NCBI GenBank assembly: GCA_914767715.1
Contig: OU612075.1
Location: forward strand, 2,356,001-2,420,000
Length of the DNA stretch: 64,000 bases
Direction of reading: 5' to 3'
From: Membranipora membranacea
Taxonomy: Eukaryota; Bryozoa; Gymnolaemata; Cheilostomatida; Membraniporidae
Positions 11,801 through 22,322 of this stretch are shown one piece after another. How positions within the stretch are numbered: the stretch's first letter is position 1; the number at the start of each line of letters is the position of its first letter. The notes under the pieces are model-generated. The model was not told the DNA's origin and did no database searches. It was given only the letters and a program-made list of their open reading frames with translations. Both the position numbers and the translations under genes were made by a program.

Positions 11801-14800
11801 TGCTGAATGCACACAGGTACAGCCCATCTTGACAATCAAGAGCTGTGACACACACCAGAGATGGAAGTCTTCGGCAGACCAGTAGTAGGAGGCGCCAAAC
11901 TCCCCTGGCTTCTTTATCCTATATACGACCATCTCTTTGAACTCGGTGAGGTCAGAAGAAAGATTCCAGATCCACGCAGCACTGTTTTCCATGTCCACAG
12001 TGTGCGATGTCTCCATCCAAGCAATTTTCCAGTCCAGGTCCCGCCATACCACTCGTCCATAGTGTGTGAAGATTCCAAATCCAGGCAGCACTGTTTTGCA
12101 TGTCCACAGTGTGCAATGTTTTCATCCAAGCAACTTTCCAGTCCAGGATACGCCATACCACTCCTCCATAGAGCGTCAAGACTCCAGATCCACAGAAGAG
12201 AGACTGCTCAATCCAAGTGGCCAGCCAAAAGAGTGCACAACAACTCAAAACGCACTCAAAATATTCAGGTGGGACCAATTTCGTCTTAGATACCAATTCA
12301 CTTTTCTTTTATTTTGCTTTTTTTTTGTAATAAGCTTGTGTGATAATTTGGGTATTAATTGTGGGTAATAATTTTTGGGCACAATTACATGTCAATTGAA
12401 TAACACATCATTCAGCCAGACATCACCAATGTTATTGTATATGCCCATGCCATAGCGATGAAGCAGTTAGTTTATAGCGGTTATTATTAAGTCAGATACA
12501 TTTATAAATAGAATAATAATTGCATAAGCTGTCATAAGCTGTCATAAGTGTATGCGAAGGGATTAGTTATTCCTAGCTCGTAGATTATAGCCATGTGAAC
12601 CTGTCTTAGTAGAATCATTCTGAGCTGGTGTAGCGGAGTTAGAGGCTGGAACGGCCACAGCAGGATTAGTTGCAGGTTTCCTCTTTACAGATACATAGCT
12701 GGCAGGAGTAAAATCAGATGTCAAAGGTGCCTTAGCTTTCTTCAAACGCACCAGGTGGGTAGTGAACTGAGTGCCCACTGGCAAACCAGTTGTGCCTAGT
12801 GCCCTAACATCAGCATTTAATCCATTTAACATAACAATCAGATAAGGCCTTTGATATGAAGAAGAAAATTTCTTAATATTGCCAACTGCCATATGGGGAA
12901 CCTTCACGTAAACCACATCCCCAACCTTATATTGATGTCCGTTAGTATTAAGATCATGGTAGTATTTATAGTTAGTTTGCGCACATTCCAAGTTATCCCT
13001 TGCCAATGCCCATGCAACCTTCAAGGAATCATGCATTTCCTCAAGGGGGTTTTTGTTTGCATTATTATTGTCTGTAATGCCTATTAGATTCCCAAGTATC
13101 GTATGTTGATATTGCATGGCAACTGTCAAGTCATTCAATGTAAGTTTTCCTCTAAATAAATGCCAATCATATAATAGTAGTTTATGTATGACAGGTTGAC
13201 CAATATTGTTTCCCAAATCAGAAAAATCAAGCGCTATCGTATTCAGCCTGTCAATGCCACTGGCCCTCCTGACAGTCCCATAAATATGTGCATAGAAGAA
13301 TAAATCTCCACCAATTACCATTGGAATCTCCTGATTTAATGCAAAGTCAATGAGGCTTGGAGTGTCATGCAGATTGTTGTCATGAGGGCTTAACCACATA
13401 GTCCTGTTGGTGACACCTAATGAAACAGCCATTGGAATTCGTTTCGTGCATTGTTCTGGTGAAGAGATAATCTCATAGTGGTCCACTGGCTGACAAGGAT
13501 AGATGGTTATGAAATCATGTGGTTTCTGTGCATAAATGTATGAATTTTTCAACAGATGTCTCGCAGACAGAATAGGATGTTCATCAAGTGATACAAGTAA
13601 AAGATCCGCCATCTTCATCATATTTTGGCAAGTTAGCCTAAATGTTGTGTGAAACATCTTGTCAAAATTCTGTGAAACATGTATTCCAATTGCCTGTAGT
13701 CTAGAATTCAATTCAGTCGCTAAAACGGTCCCCTCTATCTGTCGTTTCTCCCTTGTCTTAGTTAGGTCACCAACCTTAACTGCGACACCCTGGTCAGTTC
13801 TGTCTACAAACCCGCCACAGTCCTCGTTTTGCTGAATACGCTTTTGGTTTGCAAAAGTCAAGGCCAATTCCCCGTCATTTGATAGCCAAGTCCTCTGCAG
13901 TAGTTTTCCTTGATAGAATATATGCAGTAAATAGAGACATTTTTCTTTTTCATTTTGTGTCCATAACAGTCCTGATTCATCAAACAAATTACAAAAACCT
14001 GAGTGGTAGTCACAGTGAGCTGTGCTACCCACCGGGCTCTGCATGTCCTCATCTTTGCCATGTCTGATAATTACCACAGATTCATAGAGAAAAGCATTCT
14101 TAGATGAAAAGTCATAGTCAGTGCAGCACTTCAATCCTGTGTGATATTTAAAATCAGTTGCAATTTGAGTTTGGTATATTCCACCTACTTCAGTCATGTC
14201 ACCAAAAGGTGCCCTTTTAAATTGTACCAGGTTTTTGCAAGTTTCCATTGTCACGAGTTCATTTGTGTGTGTAGTCGTCCTATTCCTATACTCACCAAAA
14301 AATCCTGCATGTGTTGTGATGTCAGTTCTAAGTATGTTACAGTGATGTGCCTTGGATTTATATTGAATCAGATTCGGTTTGAACAAAGTCACATTCTGGT
14401 CTATTGATGCATGCAAGTCCATGTGGCTACGTTTGAGATCACAACCTGATAGTTTTGGCAGTCTGAATTTAGCAACCGGATGATCAGTTTTGCATATCAT
14501 TGGTGTTGTTACATTCACGTTACCGACAAAACCTAGTAGGGTCATACAAATAGCTAAGATGATAAAAACAAGTCCAGATGTTAGTCTATATTTGGAAATT
14601 TTTGTCCCAGTCATTGTTTTCTTTGACACATACTGTGGCGTGTCATTTGAAAATCCAGTGGTCACATTCCTATTGTCATAGTCAATGTCATCAATCACAT
14701 CAATGGCACATGTGTCAGATATGGGATTGTCAAACTCCTCATAATGCCTATTATTTGTATTTTCAGATGGTTGATTAATTCCTGGATCTGGAGGCTCCTG

Positions 14801-17800
14801 AGGGACCTGAGAATTGGCCATAGTGTGTGTACCACGACCTCCTCTGCCTCTGCCTCTACCACGGGCGTGTTCTCTAAATTGATTATGATCTCTAATATTA
14901 CCATGTTGACTGGTTTTCACATTTTCACCTGATTGTTGCTGGATGGATTTGGCAGTAAATTTGAGACCAAACTTTACCCAATCTTTCTTTCCTGAATTAT
15001 TTGAATTACTGCTTGCTGATGGATAACTCTTACCTGGGCTTGGTGTTTGTTTAACATTCAGCTGTGTCTGTGTCCTCATGTTTGTGTTTATTACTGGTGC
15101 TGTAGCCATCCGTCCCATTGTCGTCCATGATCTCTCATTTGCCATTTTTGCCATTATCTGTTTCCCCATCTCCTCAAATTGCTTGGTCACCTGCTCAGTG
15201 AGCTGTTCCATTAGCTGTTTTTGTTGAGCAGCAAATGTCATTGTAAACTGCACAAGGTCCTCCTTCCACGCTTCCTCCTGGGCTTGCATATCCTGCCTGA
15301 TAGCTCCCAAGCCATCATTTATTTGTTGCAGAGCCTCGTCTACTGGCTCCTCTTCCTCGTTCTCGAGGTTGCGGTCGACCTCCTCGCCACCGTCTTTTTC
15401 ATTGCGGTCGACCTCCTCGCCACCGTCTTTTTCATTGCGGTCGACCTCCTCGCCACCGTCTTTTTCATTGCGGTCGACCTCCTCGCCACCGTCTTTTTCA
15501 TTGCGGTTGACCTCCTCGCCACCGTCTTTTTTGTTGCGGTCGACCTCCTCGCCACCGTCTTTTTCGTTGCGGTCGACCTCCTCGCCACCGTCTTTTTCAT
15601 TGCGGTTGACCTCCTCGCCACCGTCATATTCATTGCGGTCGACCTCCTCGCCACCGTCTTTTTCATTGCGGTTGACCTCCTCGCCACCGTCATATTCATT
15701 GCGGTTGACCTCCTCGCCACCGTCATATTCGTTGCGATTTCCAGGATCCATTGTCTTAACTTTCAAATCCCAGTTCTGTCACCAGATGTAAGGGTGCGCT
15801 GTCCTTACAAGTTGTGGTGGGTATTTGTGATCACTTAGAAGTACTACGCTACTTCGTTGCAACTTATTAACTGGTTTATTTGATAGTAAAACTTCTTATA
15901 TATATATGAGACATAAAATATCTAAACCAATAGTAATACAGCAGTTCATATGATGGTAACAAAATGTAATCAGGATACAGCGAGCAAATGAATATTCAAT
16001 CAATTAATTTCGATGACAGCACAATCAGTCATGAATCTTGGCACATTCTTAACATGATGACATATTAATGATGATGATATGAATTTGTCTATTCACATCT
16101 GATGTCATCCTTACAGTACAATAAAACTTAGCTTTGCGATGCAGACTTTTGTTGGCTTTACAACCATAAATAATGCTTCCTTTGAACCAATGACGACCCC
16201 TGTGTCACCAATCACCTTGTAGTGAATAACGAGCTGGGCAACGACTTATGGTATTGCATGAGCAATGAGACAGCTTGTTGTTACCAGTCTTTTCTGAGTG
16301 TATTTATATCATTATCAGGTAGACCGCATACTTTGATGGCTTTGAGCGAGTTGGAAAAGGAGATCACACGGAATGTGCAGGCCCCTAGAAAGGTAGAGGA
16401 TCAGTTCGAGGAGTTTTCTGCCATCGTCAAGGAGACAGCATTGAGTCTAAGCCAATGGGACATTGATACAGAGCAATCTATCTCTGCTCTTCACAAAGCT
16501 AGAGATGAGCAGGTATTTTACTCTACCACCAACAAACGAAAATACTCAGAGATATGAGTTCGCCTGACAACAGATGCCATTTTCTGGGCTTTAAATAGTT
16601 TATTAATGCACTTTCTGAATCCTCAGACTACGAGTGTGTTTCATCCTAGAAAGTAAAATGAATCCTAGATAAGAGTGCAGCAAGCAATCAGTTTTTGACG
16701 GAGGATTTCGGTGCAATTATCCTAATCATTGATATTCACCATCTTAACCAAGAGTGAAGCATGCTACTGCATGACTTTTCCATTGAGAGCTCTTTAGTAT
16801 GCCTGCTTAGAGCTGTGGAACATGCATAGGGTTGGAACGGGAAGAATTTTGGAAATGAAATGTAAACAAGACCATTATTCTGTCTATTGATTGTAGCTAA
16901 GGGAGATAACTTCCAGATATGCATCGCTAGAGGATGAACAAAGAAGGTCAAGAGGTCGAGGTAAAGAACAGCTCTTGGAGTATCAGGAGAAGGCAGTGAC
17001 GAAACTATCAGAACTACATGAGTATCTAAAAGTTATGAGGCCGCAGAAACCTAAAAAACATGTGGTATATTTTCAGCTATTCCAGCTTGAGCTGTTGGCT
17101 TTTCTGTTTTCTGATCATGATGTAGAATGGCACGATGCTAAACTGGAAATTAGGATATTAGAGACTCTGGGCCCCTCATTTTTTCTGATTATATATCTTA
17201 TGACCTACCCCTTCCCCCCCCCTTAAGTTTCTTAAAGAGTTATCTCTCCCTTATCCATGAGTAGACAACAACACATTAATTTAAATGTGTAATTATGTTC
17301 CCATATCCTCATTCATCATTTCAAGCCATTCTCATTTTCCACATTCCATTTTAGTCATTTTCAGATAATTTCTATTTGGAGATAGGGTGTGTAGGTATCA
17401 TCAAACCAGCAGTTGTGTTCCCTGTGCGATCAATGATATTTAATACATGAGATGTTCATAGGCTGATCAGGGTCGGGTCATCGTTTTATCATTATTGTGA
17501 TGAAAAAATAGACATCTCTTACAGTCACCTGCTTTGCAATTTTTGCATTTTTAGGTCGATGTTATAAATGCAAGAGGGTCATATCTGAAACAAATGGATT
17601 CATTCAAAAAGATTGTTTTCCCTGGCATAACAATCAAGGGACTGCAAAAGTTTGTCATAACAGGTACGATTCGATAAATTGTAATCAATTAAGACAAACT
17701 CCAAGATACTGCTCAACTCAACTCAACGCGCTTTCCCAACAATACTGCGGGTTTTTCATTGATTGTTCCACAGTTGTGCTCGCTGCCTCAAGAAAATAAC

Positions 17801-19185
17801 ACAGCAGGTTATCCGGCTAGAACTGTTCATGAGGGGACTTTTCCATTTTTCTATTATATAAATATCACACAATATCCGATTTACTCCTTTTTGTGTTATT
17901 TTCCTTTATGATAATGAACAATTTATTTGTGCAGAGACAAAGTTCAGAGATATTGAGATGAAGATTGAAGTTGCTGACGACTTCATTAATGCACCAAAAG
18001 GCGGATCAGCAGAAAAAAAGCCAACATTACCTCCAACTTCTCTTCAATTTGTGAAAAAGGTTGCTGTAAAAAACCCAGCTAGAGTTTGTCATTGCCAAGG
18101 TTTCACATACGTGGGAAAGCGGAACAATGAAGTTGACAGAATCGATCAACATGGAAATGTAACGGCAGCATACATTAAACCTCCAGGATTCCCAGAATGT
18201 GTAACCGCTCATGAAGCCAGACTGTATATACTGGTGATGGGGAAATCTTACTCAGTCCATGTATACGGTCTGAACGGTACCCAGCTGCTCACCTGGAAAC
18301 ACGGAGACAGAGACTCTAGCGTCAGTCTGGGTCTGGCTCTCACCATCGCGAACAATCAGCTTGTTATTGCTGACAGAACCTGGAGGAGTTTCCTTGTCTA
18401 CAGTCTGACTGGAGCACTGATGCGGAGTGTCACATGTGATCTCATCGGTGAGACAAAGGTATCTATGTGCTCTGCAGAGGGTGATTCGATCTTAGTAACT
18501 AATAACAGTACCAAACCCAATCTATACAAATTTAATCTGTCATCGGGAGCTGTAGAATGGCAGTCAAATGAAACTGCTGAACCGTCAACGATTACGAGAT
18601 TAAAAGGAGAGTCTGCACTTGTTTGTGAAATCACCCACAGAAATCAGACAAAGCTCTTTGTTATGGGCACCACTGCAGGTGAGCTAAGATTTTGATTAAC
18701 GTAAATCGGCCTCAACTACAATTAAGTAATCCTACAGTCTGCCATTGATCTCGTCATGATATGGTCCCGGATATGGTCCCGGATATGGTATCAGAAATCA
18801 AGGCTGTCTAGGGTCCATCACTTTAACTCAACTTGTAAAAGACCTGCCATAACAGTCTTAATCTCTCTACAAATGTTCGGAGGAGTATCCGGCCCTAAAG
18901 TAATCTAAGGGGTTTGGGTTAAAATCAGTGATGGTCATTTTTCCTTTCCCCAACATATTTCTATTCATGTTTTATTTAAAATAAAAAATCAGCAGTGCTC
19001 TCCTTGATAAGCTGTCTGTTTGAATAATCGTTCTAATATTTTAAGGAAAATTCCTGAGAGAACTGGTCGATCCAGAGAATCGACCCTATGGCGGTGTTTA
19101 TGACATTTGTCTACATGGGGACACAGTTATCATACCGAGAGAAAGAGAGAATGATGTTCTATGCTACAAGCTGAAATATGACTAG
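8837..19185 (+). CDS. TRIM-like RING/B-box/coiled-coil/beta-propeller protein (622 aa)
   Basis: Eight exons: 8837-9012, 9568-9721, 10286-10469, 16319-16512, 16897-17064, 17555-17663, 17935-18678 and 19046-19185. Phases run 2, 0, 1, 0, 0, 1, 1, and the sum (1869 bases) is one open frame. RING ligands are C15, C18, C34, H36, C39, C42, C55 and C58. B-box 1 uses C80, C83, C97, C100, C105 and H108; B-box 2 uses C139, H142, C151, C154, C159, C162 and H175. A coiled coil covers about 180-290. Residues about 330-621 look like an NHL-type propeller (repeated 'VYGLNGTQL', 'VYSLTGAL', 'LYKFNLSSGA'). Ubiquitin-ligase function is inferred. Exon lengths match the minus-strand paralog except that exon 2 is shorter: a donor at 9722 gives a shorter inter-B-box linker, otherwise the frame stops at 9772. 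Intron 3 carries the LTR retrotransposon. Confidence 0.85.
10525..10853 (-). repeat. LTR (3' LTR in element orientation)
   Basis: 329 bp, TG...CA ends with 7-bp terminal inverted repeats. In the element's direction a TATATATATA box (10635-10645) precedes AATAAA (10613-10618). Confidence 0.93.
10854..10864 (-). promoter_or_regulatory. Polypurine tract
   Basis: On the minus strand GAGAGGGGAGG directly precedes the 3' LTR, as expected for the plus-strand primer of reverse transcription. Confidence 0.8.
11961..12200. repeat. 109-bp tandem repeats in the 3' non-coding part of the LTR element
   Basis: Units start at 11961, 12070 and (partial) 12179, each beginning AGATTCC or AGACTCC and about 90% alike. 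All six frames around them are open for a while, giving shadow ORFs at 11861-12296. Confidence 0.8.
12563..15751 (-). CDS. Single ORF of the LTR element: Gag-like N-terminus, envelope-like middle, integrase-like tail (1062 aa)
   Basis: The first true ATG is at 15751; the open frame extends slightly further into the primer-binding site. Residues about 5-125 are eleven 11-residue acidic repeats (DGGEEV). A Gln/Glu-rich coiled coil follows at about 135-205 and an RGRGRGRGGRG tract near 295-305, a nucleic-acid-binding feature. About 388-411 is a hydrophobic segment that could be a signal-anchor. The next roughly 450 residues are Cys-rich with N-glycosylation sites and a furin-type site REKRQ near 667, as in viral class I glycoproteins. 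The last 160 residues resemble the end of a Gypsy integrase (AWALARDNLECAQ, YKVGDVVYVKVP, a GPY/F-like stretch). No CCHC knuckle and no polymerase domains are present. No hydrophobic anchor follows the glycoprotein part. The glycoprotein class is not assigned. Confidence 0.8.
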   Translation of the reverse strand: MDPGNRNEYDGGEEVNRNEYDGGEEVNRNEKDGGEEVDRNEYDGGEEVNRNEKDGGEEVDRNEKDGGEEVDRNKKDGGEEVNRNEKDGGEEVDRNEKDGGEEVDRNEKDGGEEVDRNEKDGGEEVDRNLENEEEEPVDEALQQINDGLGAIRQDMQAQEEAWKEDLVQFTMTFAAQQKQLMEQLTEQVTKQFEEMGKQIMAKMANERSWTTMGRMATAPVINTNMRTQTQLNVKQTPSPGKSYPSASSNSNNSGKKDWVKFGLKFTAKSIQQQSGENVKTSQHGNIRDHNQFREHARGRGRGRGGRGTHTMANSQVPQEPPDPGINQPSENTNNRHYEEFDNPISDTCAIDVIDDIDYDNRNVTTGFSNDTPQYVSKKTMTGTKISKYRLTSGLVFIILAICMTLLGFVGNVNVTTPMICKTDHPVAKFRLPKLSGCDLKRSHMDLHASIDQNVTLFKPNLIQYKSKAHHCNILRTDITTHAGFFGEYRNRTTTHTNELVTMETCKNLVQFKRAPFGDMTEVGGIYQTQIATDFKYHTGLKCCTDYDFSSKNAFLYESVVIIRHGKDEDMQSPVGSTAHCDYHSGFCNLFDESGLLWTQNEKEKCLYLLHIFYQGKLLQRTWLSNDGELALTFANQKRIQQNEDCGGFVDRTDQGVAVKVGDLTKTREKRQIEGTVLATELNSRLQAIGIHVSQNFDKMFHTTFRLTCQNMMKMADLLLVSLDEHPILSARHLLKNSYIYAQKPHDFITIYPCQPVDHYEIISSPEQCTKRIPMAVSLGVTNRTMWLSPHDNNLHDTPSLIDFALNQEIPMVIGGDLFFYAHIYGTVRRASGIDRLNTIALDFSDLGNNIGQPVIHKLLLYDWHLFRGKLTLNDLTVAMQYQHTILGNLIGITDNNNANKNPLEEMHDSLKVAWALARDNLECAQTNYKYYHDLNTNGHQYKVGDVVYVKVPHMAVGNIKKFSSSYQRPYLIVMLNGLNADVRALGTTGLPVGTQFTTHLVRLKKAKAPLTSDFTPASYVSVKRKPATNPAVAVPASNSATPAQNDSTKTGSHGYNLRARNN
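15372..15734. repeat. 33-bp minisatellite, 11 units, inside the Gag-like ORF
   Basis: The unit encodes 11 residues on the minus strand (RN-E/K-Y/K-DGGEEV-N/D). Differences between units fall mostly in the Y/K and N/D codons. Other frames on both strands are also open. Confidence 0.9.
15762..15784 (-). promoter_or_regulatory. tRNA primer-binding site
   Basis: Two bases after the 5' LTR, the minus strand reads TGGTGACAGAACTGGG and continues to 15762. Its complement ends in CCA and contains a TTCAAATC T-loop, so it fits a tRNA 3' end over 23 bases. I cannot name the tRNA. Confidence 0.8.
15787..16115 (-). repeat. LTR (5' LTR in element orientation)
   Basis: Identical by eye to 10525-10853 over 329 bp and followed by target duplication GTAC. 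Confidence 0.93.
18756..18792. repeat. Short tandem repeat GATATGGTCCCG
   Basis: About three copies of a 14-bp unit in the last intron of the plus-strand TRIM gene. Confidence 0.6.
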
Positions 19186-21886
19186 AGACTTATATTTCTA
19201 CTATTACCAAGGAGCAACAGCGACGGAGTAACCAAGAAGTAACAGCTACTCCTTGCTATTACTATCGCAGTAGTGGATGGACCTGCAGATCATTTATGAA
19301 GCCGAGGTTTTCTGAAAAATAGCAGTTAACAATATACATGACATTGATCATTTGTCTTTCGTATCAAAAATCACAATCCAGAAGGCATCGAGTATGGTGG
19401 GGAATTAATCAATTGTCCGCCCCTTGATTTAATCTATCTTAGATATACTTATGTTTGAATTATTGATTTATAAACATAAACAAAGGTGCATTGTGGTTAT
19501 AAACATAATCAGAGCTGTAAAAGCTGGAATTCACATGGTGAGAAGTTCCTGGCTCTTCCCATCCTGGACAGCGTTGGATGGAAAGTCACAATGTTCCTAC
19601 CAACAGACTTTTGATCAAGTGTGATTCTATATTCTGCTTTTGCTCTATTTATAGAGAACGTCGTAGGTACGATACCTGAATTTCATTCCTCCATTGTTTT
19701 ACATTCAAAGTCTGGACACTGCACATGCTTAGAAACCAACTTCTTATTGTTTCAATCCCAAAAAAATGCCGCTTGAAATGAAGCTCTCATTCCATTAAAT
19801 CACCTTGTGAGTTCTTGTTGAAGTTTATGCACTACGACTTAAAAATTCAAAAGGTTCAAGTGACAGTAAAACTAATTGTTTCAGCCCCTTTCTGATGATA
19901 CCGGACGCTTGCTTTTTGTTAGCCTTCCTCCAAAAAATTTCTGAGTTTTGTCACACCTAGCATGTTCTCCTGACAACACCAGGGCTCGAACCGACGACGA
20001 GAAAACAGGCTGCCTTTCTGATGATACCGGACGCTTGCTTTTTGTTAGCCTCACTCCAAAAATTTCTGAGTTTTGTCACACCTAGCATGTTCTCCTGGCA
20101 ACACCAGGGCTCCAACCGACTATGAGAAAACAGGCTGCCTCTGATCATACTTACACTGCACTTGATTATTGCTACTGTCGAGGTTAATTGCCATAGTTCC
20201 CTGAAACTTTGCCCTCAGCTACCAGCCACATCTCCAACTATCCGCTATGGGAATGATAAAAAACTATCCGATATATTTACTTTTTTCATATGCATTTTTT
20301 GTATACAAACACATACTAGACTAATAGGTAAGGCAAGCCAAGCTTTATTCCTGCTTTAAACTATTCCCAATTAAAATCCTTTGCAGTACACTTTATTTTG
20401 GTAACCCCCCCCCCCTCGATAGTGTCTTAAAGCCAAATACAATATTGTTATTCAGTCGTCATGAATTTTACATTTTTTCAAGGCTATTAATCTTCAAACT
20501 CTAATCTCCTTGAATTTTTAAGTTTTATCACATGCATCGCCTATGGGTCAGCAATAATTTTGCCGTTACATCTCCAAACAATTTGTAAAATAATGAATGA
20601 TGTTATGGCAAGTGAAATTACACCCTCTCACTTTCTGCTAAATTTGGAGTGTTTTATTATTATCCAATGAATCACAGCATGTGACAGGAGCGCATTACAG
20701 GATCTGAAGGCTATTTTCAGCAATTTCAGAACCAGTTATTATCTGTTGAATGACAAGTGTATAATGAGGATAATGATAGGATGACTAGGCATTTTGACAT
20801 GTAGCAAAGTGATGAGTTTAGGACAGATGTACTGTAACTTGAGTTTCACCAGACCAGGCCTCTGTTATGTAGGTTTTAGATTTTTTTTAGATTCACTTTT
20901 CTCATTCCATTAATTATAAAAATTTGATGAAATTAAAATCTACTTATATATTTTATAAATATTATATTTTTCTTCTGTTGAAACAGTGGCCAGATCACAA
21001 AGATTAAATCAATGAGGATAAGGCATTTTAATATCTGTTTTGGTGCGTTGAATTACAGCGTCTGTCAACTAAAATCTGCAAAATTGCTTACCAGATCTTT
21101 TATTTTTACTGAGATAGCCAGACATTGCTACCATTTTATCTTCTGAGCAAATCATTCATCCAACTGGGACTTTGAGAGAAGTGATACTGTGATTACAATT
21201 TTATTTTTTTCCAATTTGAGACTCTCCAAAAGACGCTACTTTCAGATTTAAACATTACTGATACTGCTAAAAAGTTTATTAACAGCATGTGGCCCGGTTT
21301 TAACCAATTTCACTCAAAGTTGAATTTGGAAGGTACAATTTTTTATATACTAACATTAGAATAGTACCTTTTTAGTACCTTCACATCTCAGCTTTGAGTG
21401 AAATTGAGTTGAAACTGTGCCATATGTTGTTAATGTAATGAACCTTATAGCAGTTTTTTAAATTAAACTAAGAACTCCAGAATGATACCAAAAACCTGAT
21501 TCCTTCACAATCACTTTAAATTTGAAACATGAGTTTTTTTCAAGTCATACATTAATTTACCTGAGGTCAAACATGTGATTTTGGATCCAAGATAATAAGG
21601 ATATATTACCTAAGCTAATGGTGAAGCTTTAGCCACAGATAGTAATTTAGCTAGCGGATAATACTCTTCACTTTTCTGATAATCACGTTTGTTTTATTGT
21701 TCACAGCATGATACATGATACAAAAGTGTCCCCATAAAGGATGCCAAATAAATTTTGCAAATGTTGGAAGTAGTAATTTTAGTCTGATACCAATGGATTT
21801 TGTCCAGAAGCTGTTTCAGGGAAAATTAACAAGGTGTTGTCATAGTAATGAACTTGTTGTCGAGGTGATAATGACAGCTACTCCAG
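19186..21886. other. Intergenic stretch, repeats but no gene seen
   Basis: Lies between the TRIM gene stop and the promoter of the second Gly/Tyr-rich gene. It holds the 126-bp duplicated repeat at 19886-20138, a C-run near 20406, the block 20635-20695 shared with the upstream region of gene 1, and an imperfect inverted pair at about 21290-21340 and 21375-21425 (ATTTCACTCAAAG ... CTTTGAGTGAAAT). Confidence 0.5.
19886..20138 (-). repeat. Tandem pair of 126-bp units, possibly tRNA-SINE derived
   Basis: Two adjacent units of about 126 bp, roughly 95% alike. On the minus strand each contains GGTTCGAGCCC or GGTTGGAGCCC, like a pol III B box. I see no convincing A box or tail, so SINE origin is tentative. 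Confidence 0.45.
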
Positions 21887-21951
21887 TATAAAAAGGATGA
21901 GGAGAGCAAGAGAAAAATCATTCCTGACTTTAACCTGCAGAGAAACATCAC
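21887..21951 (+). promoter_or_regulatory. TATA box and untranslated first exon of Gly/Tyr-rich gene 2
   Basis: TATAAAAA at 21887-21894. The leader runs through CTGCAGAGAAACATCAC to donor GTGAGT at 21952. The intron ends TTTCAG at 22314, eight bases before the ATG. Confidence 0.75.
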
Positions 21952-22322
21952 GTGAGTAGATATTTTTCAATTTTTCAATCAAATTTAAACTCAACTCTGA
22001 AGTTTGAAAACTGAAATGGTATCATTTTTAAATGAATTTCCTTCTTTTGTTGAATTCATAAATTTCTTTATTTATAACTCCAAATTGTTATCCTCTGTCT
22101 TTTTCAACTTTATAATAGTAATTTGACTTCAAACAAAATTTGCAAATAGTATTGAAAATATTTGAGGTAATTTTATTAAATTAATTTAAGAAAAGAAAAA
22201 ATTATTTTTATTATATCCTGTGAATAACCATGTCCATTGATTGGTTGATTGGATTTAGACACATAATTGTTGCTTTTCAAATTAATTAATTTGGTAATAT
22301 TTTTTTACTTTCAGCCCTAATC

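Larger units (their letters stand above)
10525..16115 (-). mobile_element. LTR retrotransposon with identical LTRs, in intron 3 of the TRIM gene
   Basis: Two 329-bp direct repeats (10525-10853 and 15787-16115), identical as far as I can read, bound a 4.9-kb interior. Both begin TGTAAGG and end CCTTACA. The host sequence GTAC lies directly outside each end (10521-10524 and 16116-16119), a 4-bp target duplication. Coding, primer site and polypurine tract all place the element on the minus strand. The interior has one long ORF and 1.7 kb of non-coding 3' sequence. I find no protease, reverse transcriptase, RNase H or integrase catalytic core in any frame, so movement would need enzymes supplied elsewhere. 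LTR identity implies recent insertion. The integrase-tail resemblance suggests Ty3/Gypsy descent (inference). Confidence 0.93.

Noticed and set aside
11780-12368. Several overlapping ORFs of 80-142 codons
   Set aside because: They lie on 109-bp tandem repeats in the non-coding part of the LTR element, in competing frames, with no recognisable protein.
12563-15751. Reading the envelope-like part as evidence of an infectious virus
   Set aside because: No polymerase, protease or integrase core is present and no membrane anchor follows the glycoprotein part. It is an endogenous, non-autonomous element.
15221-15838. Open frames of 205, 140 and 128 codons over the 33-bp repeats, on both strands
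   Set aside because: They arise because the repeat unit length is a multiple of three and lacks stops in several frames. Only the minus-strand frame continues into the 1062-aa ORF.
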